Notes: generated by a model not told the origin, from the sequence alone. 64,000 nt of DNA from Nectonema munidae (GCA_030549495.1 JAUIRK010000896.1:851501-915500); one strand, 5' to 3'. Positions 33,862-45,516 are shown, counted from the stretch's first letter. Program-made: numbers and translations.

Positions 33862-34322
33862 GCTAGGGAGTTTGTTCAAACCAAGAAACAGTTCCAGGAA
33901 TATGAAATACCAATGATACTAACACAGCATGATTACGAAATCGGAATGAGCAGTTATAATGTCAGAATCAGGATGTTAATCTTTCAAACACTTGCATCGC
34001 TTCGAGAAGATCGCATATAAAGAGAAAATTTTATCGAATAATAATTTGTTCAAACTTGAACTGCAAAATGTTGTACTCCTTGTAAAATCTCTAGTTTATT
34101 TAAGCATCCTAAGGTTATTTACACTACTTTCTATTGGCTTATTATTCAAGAAAGAATCTGTTTGTCAAAGCGTCATCCCGAGTTTATTTTCGAACATAAA
34201 AATGACGAGGGTCATCCAAAGTGGATGTCTGCATACTTAATTTCGCATAACGATTATTATTTCCCACTAGAACAACATCCTTCTGCCAAAGTATATTATT
34301 CAATAATGGTAGATTTTACTTA
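33862..34322 (+). pseudogene. Degenerate reading frame, unidentified protein
   Basis: One frame runs about 150 codons from an AG acceptor (CTCTTTAACAG, exon from 33862) to TAA at 34320-34322. It has a cluster of stops between about 34017 and 34062. The first part contains KKQFQEYEIPMILTQHDYEI; the second ends FIFEHKNDEGHPKWMSAYLI and DYYFPLEQHPSAKVYYSIMV. The composition is protein-like throughout, but I do not recognise the family. It may be a decayed transposon or host gene. Confidence 0.35.
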
Positions 34323-34571
34323 AAATATCTCACACACCGATTAACTGATATTTACCTATTTATATATTGAAGGCTGTGCCCCTTTAAAACGTTTATTCTC
34401 TTTTTCAAAAACATAACAGAAAGGGTTGCACATTTTCTCGCTTCCCCTAAATATGTTACTGGATAAGTTCTTCATTTGTATCCCATGTGTTGGAAATACC
34501 ATGGACTTAATTGAAGCCTATGTAAATATTTCAATATTTTTTTTTACCTTTTTTCAACTTCAATGCTCCTT

Positions 34572-34709
34572 TTAACCCATTTAAGACCAAGCAAAGCAGA
34601 CGATATCTAAAAAAACGCAGACGATTTATATTCAAAGTCATTGAAAAAAGCAGACGAAGATGAAATTACTTATGTTCCAAAATAGGAACATTGGTCATAA
34701 ATGGGTTAA
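34572..34709 (-). mobile_element. TTAA-type MITE with CGTCTGC motifs, copy 2
   Basis: TTAA on both sides. Internally it is almost identical to the complement of 16206-16345, including the three GCAGACG motifs and TTCCAAAATAGGAA. Very high similarity to copy 3 implies recent spread or local duplication. Confidence 0.85.
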
Positions 34710-34779
34710 GCTAATTCAATTTATGAAAAGTGTTACACTTGTTATTAGATTAGGGTTATCTCGGTATCTCATTTGTATC

Positions 34780-35294
34780 GGACAAATGATGGCCGGCACA
34801 TTTTAATGCTATTAAGCTTAATATGGAGGCTTTGAAAATGTGAAAAATTGTCTCTGAATATGAAGTACAATACACGACATGAGGCAGAAAGTATAAGCAA
34901 GAAAATCGAAGTGCTTAACACAATTTTCTGAGTAATTCTTTGTAGTGATATTGAACAAAACTTTAATGATCCTTGTATCAACAAATCTTCTTGAATCTAT
35001 GAAGTTCTATCCCCAGGAAACTACAGAAAAGTACAGTAAATTGGAATCAAAAATATTGATCAGATGTTCAGATACAGTATAAAAAATGAAAAAAGCGCGA
35101 ATGCACACGAAGTACGCGCCTTTCTATATGCATATAATGAATTATTATCAACAGAAGATGTATTTCATAGTAAAAGCAAAGAAACTTCCTTCCTATTTTG
35201 GAACTTTCTATTTTTAAATAAAAAAGAATATTGGAAAAAAATTTCGAAGTGTATACACTTTATGCTAGAAAAGCCAAAAAACGGCATATTTTAA
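34780..35294 (+). pseudogene. Broken coding-like stretch, unidentified
   Basis: Frames on the plus strand read RHEAESISKKIEVLNTIF (about 34860), then YPQETTEKYSKLES (about 35010) and NEKSANAHEVRAFLYAYNEL through YWKKISKCIHFMLEKPKNGI (35090-35294). Frame changes lie between them. The segments look like protein-coding debris but match no family I know. Confidence 0.25.
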
Positions 35295-35497
35295 GACAAA
35301 AATTCAAAACTTGAGGGTTTTGTGAAGCCTTTTATTTGGATTTCCTAGGTTGGGATAAGAGTGTCGGTGTGGGCTTATTTCTTTCTAACCAGCAAGAGCA
35401 AGTATCACACAAAACGTGAATAATGTTAAAAGTACTTGCTTATAATTTAAAAGTAACTTCTTTTATGTTATATGAAATAATATCAGGCAGCTACCCG

Positions 35498-35615
35498 TTA
35501 ACGCCCAGAGTCGACTATACTCGACTTTACAAAAATAAAATCGTCTGCGTTTATCAAAGCTCTTTACAAATCTTCTGCTTTACATTAGATATCGTCTGAT
35601 TATTCTGGTCGTTAA
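35498..35615 (+). mobile_element. TTAA-type MITE, diverged relative
   Basis: TTAA at 35498-35501 and 35612-35615 bound a 110-bp element whose ends are CGCCCAGA and, complemented, CGACCAGA. It carries ATCGTCTG motifs like its neighbour but is otherwise diverged. Confidence 0.6.
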
Positions 35616-35619
35616 CGCG

Positions 35620-35758
35620 TTAACCCATTTAAAACCAAGCAAAGCAGACGATATTTAAAAAAAACGCAGACGATTTATATTCAAAGTCATTGAAAAAAGC
35701 AGACGAAGATGAAATTACTTATGTTCCAAAATAGGAACATTGGTCGTAAATGGGTTAA
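35620..35758 (-). mobile_element. TTAA-type MITE with CGTCTGC motifs, copy 3
   Basis: TTAA-flanked (35620-35623, 35755-35758), with ends CCCATTTAAAACCAA and, complemented, CCCATTTACGACCAA. It differs from copy 2 by only a few bases and starts 5 bp after the diverged relative ends. Confidence 0.85.
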
Positions 35759-35765
35759 GCATAAT

Positions 35766-35887
35766 TTAACATATTTTTTTGGTAGGCATGGGTTTTCTAT
35801 CGTCTGCTTTCTTTCTCAATGAGTTTTTATATAAATTAAGCAGACGATTTTTGGACACTGGTGTCCCATTGTGCCTGAAAGGGTTAA
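35766..35887 (-). mobile_element. TTAA-type MITE, third subtype
   Basis: Bounded by TTAA (35766-35769, 35884-35887). Read on the minus strand it starts CCCTTTCAGGCACAATGGG, a form common to TTAA-targeting MITEs in animals, and carries two CGTCTGC-type motifs as an inverted pair. The opposite end is less well conserved (GGTAGGCATGGG). Confidence 0.6.
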
Positions 35888-37490
35888 AGGAAGTCAGTAT
35901 TATGAGGAAAAGATAAAGAATTTGATTTTTATTATTCCAGAAAAAAATCTTGCAAGCATAACACAAAAAGTAATTTCATATGACAGCAATAAAACAAATA
36001 ACAAAAAGGTTTTCTATGTAGAAGCATATATGATATTTGAGATTTCGGTTGTGAAGTTAGATAGCAAGTTTCTTTCTTTCTTTCTTTTTTTCTTTCTTTT
36101 TGTTTATTCTGATAATAGACAAGACAAAATTAACAAACAATATTCAAAAGAAAGAAAATAGCTTTAATTGGTTTAAAATAATATTGGTTGCATATCTTAA
36201 AAATGGTTCTAAATTAAATAAATCTGCCTTTTAACAAGGTTGTTTATATATGGCAAGTAACTTTTTTTATTTTCCAGTTTTTTTCATAATATATAATTTT
36301 ATAATGGTGTAAATTGATCGAAGAAGTTTATTCCAAAGTTTAATCTTTATCTTTTCCATATGTTGAATTTCGCAAAGCATAACAATTTATGAAGCCACAA
36401 TTTTATCAATATAATGACCGGAAGGTCTATTATATCTATAAGTCGATTTTTCTGAGCTGCTTTATTTTCTTCGGTCAAATTATGAAGAGATTTGACAATT
36501 TGTTTCATTTTTTATATTTTTCCATTTTTAACTCAATATTAGTTTTAGTGAATAAAGTAGTCTCTACTTATGACGAAATGTTATTGGTCCATTCAAAACT
36601 ATAGCAAATTTTCTTAAAACTCAGGTTATAACGAAATTTCATTATAACAAAAAATATTTGGAATAAAAATTTTATTTTTAATTAAAAACTATCTTTCTTC
36701 AGCTTAAGTTTTTTTTAAAATTAACAGCATTTTGATTTTATTTATAAAAGATATAGTAATAAATTTTCAATAAAAAAATTCCCATAATTATTTTAGTTTA
36801 ATTTTTTTCCTTTCAAAATGATGATAATAATGATGAGTTAAATTAATGAAGAGTAAGAGCAATTGATAAAAGTTTAAATATTGAACTCTATATATAATGC
36901 TTAAGGGTAATTTTGTTTCCACTGATGTTATTCATCTTAATTTTGATAATCTTGAAAACTATAATGATTTTGACAGCCATGAAAAAGACCTGAATGAATT
37001 TGACAAGCAGAAAAATTAATTCGCTAAAATTGAATATATTAAAAAATCTTTTGAAACAATGCTGGATAATTGCATGTATCATAAAATAAAATATTAGTAC
37101 AAAACAAGAGAAAAGCAAAAAATGGATGCTTTTAAAATACGATAATGTACTCATTTTGCAGAAAAAGGTTTTTGAATTTCTTCTGAATAGTTTTGTTTTT
37201 AAAATTTTAAAATAATTTTTTCGTCTTTTCAATACGTTGCCTATACACCTATTTGTCAGCATATAATATCATTATAGAAAAATATATTACCAATATAACT
37301 TTGGCTGTTTACCTAAAAAAAATTTTAAACATTTTTTATGTATAGATTTAAAAAATGGGGAGATAAATTCTAATTTTAAGTGTTAAGATAAAAAAGAAAT
37401 CTTACAGTGTGGACAAACCTTAACTTCAAAAAAATATAGATATATTAGCGATTAAAATGATTTTAAAGTAAAATGCATCATTAGTTATAC
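35888..37490. other. AT-rich sequence with (TTTC)n tract
   Basis: A (TTTC)n microsatellite lies at 36070-36101. Frames at 35871-36161, 36389-36604 and 36888-37262 show no motif. No other feature is supported. Confidence 0.5.
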
Positions 37491-37600
37491 CAGAGGGAGG
37501 CAAACTACGAAACACGTGACGCATACGACCCACTCTATCTTTGAATGTGAACCGCGTATGATTCTGCAATTTTTAAAAATAATATTGCGAATTAATTTTT
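37491..37600 (+). mobile_element. hAT-like terminus
   Basis: CAGAGGGAGGCAAACTACG followed by GTGACGCATACGACCC resembles the widespread hAT end CAGGGGTGGGCAAACT. The opposite terminus was not found, so only one end is supported. Confidence 0.35.
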
Positions 37601-38120
37601 TGCAAACGTTCCATAACGTAACCTTGAAAACCCGATTTTTGTAATTGTTGAAGATTGTTAAAATTATGCAAAATAATCGCTCATAATCAATAAAATCCAC
37701 AAATTTTATTCCAAAGATCAAAAATGATACAAGGAACAGAGAAGGTCTTGCTAAGGACCGAACAGGCGAATTGATAAGCGCCGATTATGATAGGTCCATA
37801 TCATCATAATTATATAAAATTTATTTAAAATGTACAATGTTTTTTATCCACAAATATATTCAGACGGAGTCACCAAGAAGAAAGTACACTCCCTATGGTA
37901 TAGAATAAATTTTCAAATTAAAACAAATTTGTAATCAATATATAATAATTTTGTATATAAAAATTCATTTTCTAAAAGTTATCCTTTTCTTTTGGGCATT
38001 ATATAGTTTTTATGTTATCCAACTGCGCATTTTTAATTGATTTCTTTCGCTTCTTCAATGAACGAATAAAGCCAAACACACATATATATATATTTATAAA
38101 ATTTTCACGATAATTTTAAA

Positions 38121-39025
38121 ATGAAATGAAAGAAAGAAAGATTTATTCAAGAAAAAAATGCATAAAAAATAACAAATTATAAAGTGTAAAAAAAAAACCT
38201 TTCCAATGGTGCTGATTGGTTCACACCCTTATGTAATAAACAATTACATCAAAATTCGGATTTTTTTTCCAAAAGGCCTGATGGAGCCGCTAAGATGAAA
38301 TCCCAATAATAAAATTAAAAAAAAAACAGCAAACATTCAGTACTTCATTTCATATTTTCTAATTTGTAATATATATACAGTAATTATAGTAAGTGTTATT
38401 ATGAAAACATGCCTATATATATATAAATACATAGATTGAACATACAATTAAAATATAAATGTTCATATACATATATTCATATTTGAAGTATATATATATA
38501 CATATATAAAACACGAGTTCATCTGTATAGATAGCGTAAAGATTTAAATGTATGGTATATATTCTATAAAATATTTTATATGGTTTCTATTGAAAAGAAC
38601 ATGAGTAGCAGTTAGGAATTACACATACCGATCTGTATTTTTCAGTATACTCTATTTTCAGTGTTTTTTTGAAAGACCTAATATTTAGATTTATAAGGTT
38701 GAGTATATGGGTATTCGAATTCTAAAAGTTTGATAATTTATATTTTAGGGTTTGATAATATTTCACTCTGTTATAGTAAGGCAAACGAGCTATATTTTTG
38801 TTGCGATGGTCATAACTGAAGTCGTAAGAAGAAAAGTCTAAAATATTGTTAAAAATTTTGGGTAACTTCCCATTAAATAATTTAAATATATACATAGCAA
38901 GTTTGAAATGAAACAAATCATTTACTTTAACAATTTTATTTGCCAGAAATAGATTATTGGTATGGCAAATATAATTGGTATTATATATATATCTCAAAGC
39001 TTTTTTCTGTGTTTTTTCTAAAAAA
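38121..39025 (-). mobile_element. LINE 3' fragment, minus strand
   Basis: 5'-truncated copy of the LINE family at 6.1-9.7 kb. On the minus strand the RT C-terminus reads TQKKALRYIYNTNYICHTNN and FKLAMYIFKLFNGKLPKIFN, with HRNKNIARLPYYNRVKYYQT (38722-38997). The 3' UTR contains the family phrase TTAGCGGCTCCATCAGGCC and the end is TTGAATAAATCTTTCTTTC, a (TTTC)n tail instead of (CTT)n. The surviving C-terminal frame is open for about 90 codons, so this copy is somewhat better preserved than the longer one. Confidence 0.75.
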
Positions 39026-40409
39026 TTATAAACGATAAGTTTAATAAAAATTTGTTATCTATTTGATGGCCATTACAGAGGTGCCTAAGCCTTTTTAAGT
39101 GAGGGTCGTTATTTATTACAAAGGGATGCGTATATATTTTTGGTGGGTGGTCGGTTAGGTTTGTCCAAAAAACTAGTTAATTTGGTAGCATAATGTGTTT
39201 GTTATTGATTCACATCCTCTAACATTGCAGAAATATAATCAATGCTCCGTCTGGCGTTTTATTTACTTATATCTGTGAAATTAGCATAATTAATATAGCC
39301 GTAACATTACAAAATCAACTTTACAAAAGGTGGGGGAATGAATTTTAAGATTTGTTTATTCATTTTCTCACAGGGGTGGAGAAGGAATTGAGTAGGAGAG
39401 CGGAATATTCACCAATACTCTTTCTCTATTTATAATAGAGAAGAAATTTTACCAGCATTATTTTTTCGTTTTTCTAAAATATTGTAATTTGATTAGATCA
39501 ATTTTTAATTGAACAATTAACAAAGTATTACTTGAAGATTTTTTTGGTGCGAATCTGGGATAGTCTAAAAAAATACAAAAAAATAACATTTAACTGCATT
39601 TTCAAATTAGTTTATACAAAATAAAATAATAATAATATCATTGCATGAATATATTTTTTTTTATCAAATCCATCATGCTTGTCGTAATCCAAGTTTACTA
39701 AATGTAAAGTCAAAATATTTATAAAAAAGTTCAAAAAGTTTTTATATTTTTATTGCACATTCAAATTTCTTTTTATAAAATAAATATACATTCGACATAG
39801 CACGGTTTTGCACTTTAAATTTGTATCATAAAAAAAATAAAAAAAATAAAGAAATGATATTTTAAATAAATTTTACATAAAATTAAAAATTTTAAAAAAT
39901 AATTTCATATAAATTTATCTTTTATATGATTTTATTATTTTATAAATAATTAATAGAAAATATTTCACACCCCCACCCTTCCGCTTTTCCATGAATAATT
40001 TGGGCCTGGAACAATGTTTTACATCTTAATTGTTTATTTTCATTTTCACTTTGACTATTAAAGAATTAACGCTTTAATTATGACAATAATTTCTTTCGAA
40101 GTCTTTTTTTTAAGAATTTTTGTCGATACGACTTATAAATTAAAAGTTTATTCAAATAAAAATATTTCTAACTTTAACTTTAACAGGTATGGACAGAAAA
40201 ACGAGATTTCGTGCACAATAAAAACAAGAATGTTGTAGAGAGACAAAAAAGTGATTAAATTTTTAATTTTCATATATACAATAAAAGAGGGAATATTCAT
40301 GATTGCAATTTTTTTTATTTGTTGAGGGCAAAACAAAGTTTCTTAGAATAAAACATGTTCTAAAGGGACAAAAAAATGTTTATTCTGAATATAAAAAATA
40401 TTGAAAATT
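39026..40409. other. AT-rich sequence, no gene seen
   Basis: No supported feature; extreme A/T runs occur around 39600-39960. Confidence 0.55.
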
Positions 40410-40538
40410 CTAAATTTTATAGTTGGCGACCACATGTTCCACTTGAAATAAGTCCCCAGGCTTGGTCTGTTGTGTTATTTTCTCTCTGTAATCGTCAGTT
40501 CCATCATCTTGAAATCCTTGTTTGCGTTCCAACATCAT
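40410..40538 (-). CDS. Small open frame, 42 aa, unidentified
   Basis: An ATG-started frame reads MMLERKQGFQDDGTDDYREK, then TQQTKPGDLFQVEHVVANYK, and stops at TAG 40412-40410. The charged, varied composition is more gene-like than nearby chance frames. An AG (TTTCGCTAG) lies 20 bp upstream. It may be an isolated exon. No family recognised. Confidence 0.25.
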   Translation of the reverse strand: MMLERKQGFQDDGTDDYREKITQQTKPGDLFQVEHVVANYKI

Positions 40539-40941
40539 GTGAAATTAACTAGCGAAAGAATCTGATAAATTTATCCAAAATAAACAGTAATTTTTACCGA
40601 AAGGAGGCCATTTAAAACCTCTTTTAAAAAAGCTTTCTGGCTACGGATAAAACCTTAATTTCATTTAGTAAAAAGAAACAAGCAACTGTTACATGTTTCA
40701 ACTCATCAAATACTTAAGTTAACTAAGAAATTTTTTATAAGAGAAAGTATTACATAAAAATTGTTGGAAAAACTTTTCTCTCCACGCTTCATATTTAGTT
40801 GAAAAATGCAGAACTACTTCTTTTTATGTGAATAATAATAAATGTCAATCATTTATAACAAAATTTAACGATATCATGGCTATTTTTAAGTCATATATAT
40901 AAATTTATTATGAAAAATATGGTCTTGTTTCTTCTCAACAG

Positions 40942-41171
40942 AGTTCTTTATAACTCTAGGGTTTAGAGAAGACACAATTTACGGCGCAAACTATACTTTG
41001 AACTTACAAACAAGATGTTGCGGCTTGCTTTTTGGCGCAATAAATCTTAAAAATCACCTTCCCAAAGAATTGTTGTCGAAAAGGGAATCCCATTTTTCAG
41101 ATAACATTATTAAAGTCGGGCAAATTTATTTTTCCTTCACTAATATTCAAAAACTGCTCCCTCATTTTTGA
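40942..41171 (+). CDS. Possible terminal exon, about 75 aa, unidentified
   Basis: After a good acceptor (TTGTTTCTTCTCAACAG) a phase-1 frame of 75 codons runs to TGA at 41169-41171. It contains LGFREDTIYGANYTLNLQTR, CCGLLFGAINLKNHLPKELL and VGQIYFSFTNIQKLL. There is no ATG at its start, so it would be a 3' exon. I do not recognise the family. Frames this long also arise by chance in AT-rich DNA, so support is moderate at best. Confidence 0.3.
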
Positions 41172-41272
41172 AAATTAATACATTAAATCACAAATTAAAT
41201 TGAATATAATTTTTTTTCAGTTTAACACTTTGAAAAAATCTGTTTGTTCATTTTGTGGTCTTTTCACCAGCA

Positions 41273-41320
41273 TGCACACGCCTCCTTTTAAAGCATCTTA
41301 CGGAGGCTAGGCGATGTGCA
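41273..41320. other. GC-rich inverted repeat (hairpin)
   Basis: TGCACACGCCTCC pairs with GGAGGC and TGTGCA across a short loop, with an asymmetric TAGGCGA bulge. CACCAG appears on both sides. Function unknown. Confidence 0.3.
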
Positions 41321-41583
41321 CCAGAATTTGGATGATGACTTCACTTCATAATGTATCAATTTTAAATTTAAGGACTTGTCATCAAGAATTTCAAACGTCT
41401 TAATAATAATTAAACCAAATCCGTTTTTTCTTAGAAATCTAAGAATAGATCGAAATATTTCGTTTACTTCCTGAGTTGCAAAAATTGGTTAAAGTATATA
41501 TAAACGGTAGACTTACCATAGTATTTTTCGATATAGTGACCTAAATGCATAAGGAAGGAATTAAATATATTGTTCGTTTATTA

Positions 41584-41744
41584 TCACAAACATAAAAGTA
41601 TACCAGTATAACATTCGCCATAATGAAACATATTGTGATAATACGGATCCATCGATTGCCGTAAATAACATAGATTGTCGAATGTGTAACCAAATGAGCA
41701 AACTGGGCCAGTATGCATTTCCCAGTTTTGGCAATGATAGTACA
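41584..41744 (-). CDS. Kazal-like terminal exon, gene C
   Basis: Third member of the four-cysteine family of genes A and B, on the opposite strand. After the acceptor ATTATGTTTCAG, two bases complete a codon (phase 1). The exon then reads YYHCQNWEMHTGPVCSFG, FDNLCYLRQ and HYGECYTGILLCL, ending in TGA. The pattern C-x10-C-x9-C, the W-E and T-G-P-[IV]-C core, N-L-C and G-x-C all match. Upstream exons are unassigned: the next 350 bp on this strand is mostly a palindromic MITE (41825-42105). It may be a full gene with distant exons or an orphan duplicate exon. Confidence 0.6.
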
Positions 41745-41824
41745 CTGAAACATAATTTATTAATGCGAAAAATATCAATATCAAAAATCGAAAAACTCAA
41801 CGGAGGATATTTAAAAGTTTTTTA

Positions 41825-42105
41825 CATATTATAAAATTTTTACTTCTGAATTATCTTTTTTTCGACCTTAATTATCTTTTTTCAATTTTAATTTGTCTTT
41901 TTCCAATTCTAATTTGCATTTTTAAATTCCAAAATGTCTTTTTTAAATATTAAACGCTTTTTCTAGGATTTAAAAAAAACTACTTAGATTTGAAAAAAAG
42001 ACTATTTGAACTTAGAAAAGGTACATTAAAATTGAACAATTTCGAACTAAAAAAAAGATAATTAAAGACGAAAAAAAGACAATTTGGAAGTAAAAATGGT
42101 ATATG
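41825..42105. mobile_element. Palindromic GACAAA-type MITE, copy 2
   Basis: The left arm CATATTATAAAATTTTTACT and TTCTGAATTATC mirror the complement of the right arm (CATATACCATTTTTACTTCC, AAATTGTC). Internal 20-bp units with AAAAAAGACAATTTGG are repeated as in copy 1 at 15449-15695. It probably lies in the intron upstream of the gene C exon. Confidence 0.65.
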
Positions 42106-44058
42106 TTTAAAAAATTTGTAAAAATAAAATATTTTTTAGAGCATCGTGTTTATGTATATATATGCACTCATTTTTTATTTACTCATTCACCCAACTTGAA
42201 CTACGCAAAGACACATATAGAAACATTTTAGTGAAATTTTTTCTCATTACAATAGCAATTGTGGATAAAAAATAGCAATACATGCTAGAAAAGTGTTTGC
42301 CAAACTTTTCCTTCTCAAAGTCAAGATATACGACATTTTTAAACGCCTTCTTTCATCACTTAAAATCTCATTTACAACAAAAAATCTATTTTCTAGCATA
42401 CAATCTGTGGGAAAGAAAAAAAGCATTTTAGTCACTGGCGAAAAGTTGGAAAAGAATTTACACTTATTTTGATATCAAAAATATATAGCTATATTTATAT
42501 GAATCATTTTTGGAAATGTCACTACCTTATAAATTGTACAAAATATTTTGTTATTTCAATTAAGATAAAATTTATTACACTTGTTATTGGTAGCTTTTTC
42601 ACAGGACTCCTAAGAATTTTTAAAAACCTCTTTGGAGGTGCAAGAAAACAATTTTTTCATTTAGATTCCATAAATGATTCTCCACAGAGGAAAATTTTTC
42701 TTTCATGTTTCAAAAGATGAACGCTTTCGTGTTCTTGTGACATTGATTGACGTAGTTCATCAGAGATAACATCTGTCCAAGAGATCCATCTATTATTATT
42801 TATACGTATGTTATTCGTGATATGCTTTGTGCTTGTTGCTAGTGAAACAACGTATTATAAGTTTACATAGCAGAGTTATTATTGTACGATTTAATTAATA
42901 TATAATTAATGATGAAAAAAATTTATTGAAAAATTAACACTTCTAAAAATAATTTACTTTGGAGGAATTACAATACTGATTTTTACGTATTCATCCTGAC
43001 TTCGAATAAAATTGTACAATTTTTAAGCATTTTATTGCTTTTTAGCGCAAACGCATAATTTTTATTAGCTCCTAATATTTTATAATAAGAATTTTATTAA
43101 AATATAAAAATAATCCCAGATTTGCGCTCCTGAATAACTTCCCTCTAAATTCACCAGATTCAAAGTTCTTAGGAGATTCTTCTAACTATTTATTTTATCT
43201 ATTAGAGTAAGCTATTTCAATCTATTGAAAACAAAGGAAATAAAATCTATAGATCTTGTTATAAATCTTACTTATTTTTTATGTCTTTTATCTTTTTCAA
43301 AATTAAAAAAAGCTAATAATTTGGTTCACCATATGGCTCAAAGCATGAATAGAAAAATGGAAAACAGAGGATTCTTTTTTTTAGATTTTTTTATTGAGTG
43401 GGTGGAGATCAATTTTAAAACAGATGTGTCTCTTATAAATATTTTTAACAAATACTTTGAATATACGTCAACACCCATTTTTTCTATGCATGAATATACT
43501 CATATATCATATATTTTTATTTTAGTTAAAAATGCTTAATTTCAAATTCAAATATAAACCGTATGTTTTAAGTTATGTTTACTATATGATATAAAATAAT
43601 GAAACTGGTATAAGTAATGTCACTAAAATATATGGGCCAGACTAAACACCCAAAAGAACTCAAAATAGTGAAAATCATCTTATTAGACTACTTATTAAAT
43701 ATTGAAATATTTTCCGCTTATATTAAACAAATGTTCTAATTTAAAAATATTATGATTTTCAAAAAAAATTTATTTGCCTTTATATTGGATTGTCATTTCT
43801 TTCTTTGATTAATTGATTGTTATATACTTAATTTACGAATCATTATTAAGCCTTATAGATTTATGACTATACTTTTCCAACTCAAACGTACACTAGCTAG
43901 CAAATAAACTAACCTTTATTTTTACTATAACATAATTTTTAACTTAAATCTTTTTTAATAAAATCTTATAACAAAAAGTATCATTTTTGAAAATTGTATT
44001 GCTTTTTAATTTCGATCAATTTCTAAGACATGAAAAAAAATTGTAATGGTATTCAGGG
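42106..44058. other. AT-rich sequence, no gene seen
   Basis: Frames at 42247-42435 (minus), 42469-42720 and 43225-43539 (plus) have no recognisable motif. If gene C has upstream exons they should lie here or beyond, but I could not identify any in the right phase. Confidence 0.4.
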
Positions 44059-44178
44059 ATGTTTAGTCTGACTGCTAAAAACATATTATTTTCATTAAGT
44101 TGTGTTAAAGGGAATGCTTTTATAGGTTTTTCGTGCGATACGCAATGTTTAGTTTGTTACAAATTGAATCACTACTGA
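44059..44178 (+). CDS. Small Cys-rich open frame, 39 aa
   Basis: An ATG-started frame begins MFSLTAKNILFSLSCVKGNA and ends FSCDTQCLVCYKLNHY at TGA 44176-44178. Four cysteines (14, 26, 30, 33) with C-x3-C-x2-C spacing recall small secreted toxin-like or defensin-like peptides, and the start is mildly hydrophobic. There is no homology I can name; it may be chance. Confidence 0.2.
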   Translation: MFSLTAKNILFSLSCVKGNAFIGFSCDTQCLVCYKLNHY

Positions 44179-45239
44179 ACATAAAATTTTATTCACAACA
44201 CACAAAATTTCACCCTTTATTTGTCAAATGCATGATAATGTAATAATGGAAATTAATATATTCAAATATATACCCTAATTTAAAAAATTAAAACTAAATA
44301 ATCTTTTTGTTTCGATATATCTACTTTTATAAAGAGTAAAAAGTTGATTTAATAAATATCTAAAAAAAGACAATACCATAATTTATGTCCATTACGCAAA
44401 TTCAATGTCCGAATTTATCCAAAATCCAAATTTAAACAGCAAACAAAACTAGAAATAATCACTTGAACAAAAGAAGTAAGATATTTAGATTCAGCTTATC
44501 AAGCAAATTAGTACACATGAGCACTTACATTAGTAAAGGCAAGTGCTTTATGATTTGCATGGTTAAATAAAATTAATTACCTTTAATAATTCTAAATCCA
44601 TTTTTATTTTACTTAGATTTTAAAAATCTAATAAAAAGGAAAAATTAACTTAAAATTTTTGCTTTGTTAAAGCAAATTTATTATGAAATGATTTTTTTCT
44701 TTTTATTCACCTAAAAAACTTGCGAAAAATTGAGAAAATAGTAAAAATCTATTGCAAATTGTAAACTCTCAAGAGTTAATATTTCGTTAAAATATGATCC
44801 TATGAAAAATTGCAACTTTAAAGTTCATTTTGAACTACTTTTCCCATTCACATAAATTTAATTTTAACATTTAATATTTTACTCAGGTGTTAAATTCTGT
44901 AAGAAAACTTTTGATTCCTTGGAAAGAGCACTTTACAAGAAAGAGAAAAATGTTTTAATTAATTAATTTATTTACCTTAATTTATTTTGTTTTAATTTTA
45001 ATTTATTTTTTATGAAAAAAATCAAAGAAAGTTTCATTGAAAATTATAAAGTTAAATGCTCTCTCCATTCCAATTTTGAATCCAATTGGATTCTTGATGT
45101 TTCGAACTGCTTATTGTGAAATTTTGTGTATATTTTTATTAGTGAACGAATGCTTTTTTTTGCAAATATAAAATCTAATCCTAATGTAAATATTATGAAT
45201 TATATAACATTGTATTATTTTTTTTCTTTGTGCAATATC
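44179..45239. other. AT-rich sequence, no gene seen
   Basis: No supported feature. Confidence 0.5.
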
Positions 45240-45516
45240 ATTTAAGCGGCTCATGGGCCTTTTTGATTGCACAGTTTTCACTTTTTTTATATATATATTT
45301 TTTTTATTATTGTTGTGTGTCTTTTTGTTATGGTAATTTTAAAGTGTCACATTTTGATTTTTCTATATTTCGAGTTATTCTTCTACTTTTTTTTTAATTC
45401 AAACAGCTTTGATGGAGTTTGATTCCACTCACTTAAATTATAATCATTAATACATTATGTAATCATTGTGTCACTCATGTTTTGTTTCAAATAAACTTCT
45501 TCTTCTTCTTCTTCTT
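45240..45516 (+). mobile_element. LINE 3' UTR fragment with (CTT)n tail
   Basis: Starts TTAAGCGGCTCATGGGCC then TTTTTGA and ends CAAATAAACTTCTTCTTC with a CTT run. This matches the 3' UTR phrase and tail of the LINE at 6.1-9.7 kb. No coding part remains. Confidence 0.65.

Noticed and set aside
42320-42350. 27-nt candidate micro-exon upstream of Kazal-like gene C (minus strand)
   Set aside because: AG/GT borders are present, but the phase is 2 instead of 1, and phase 1 would read a stop codon.
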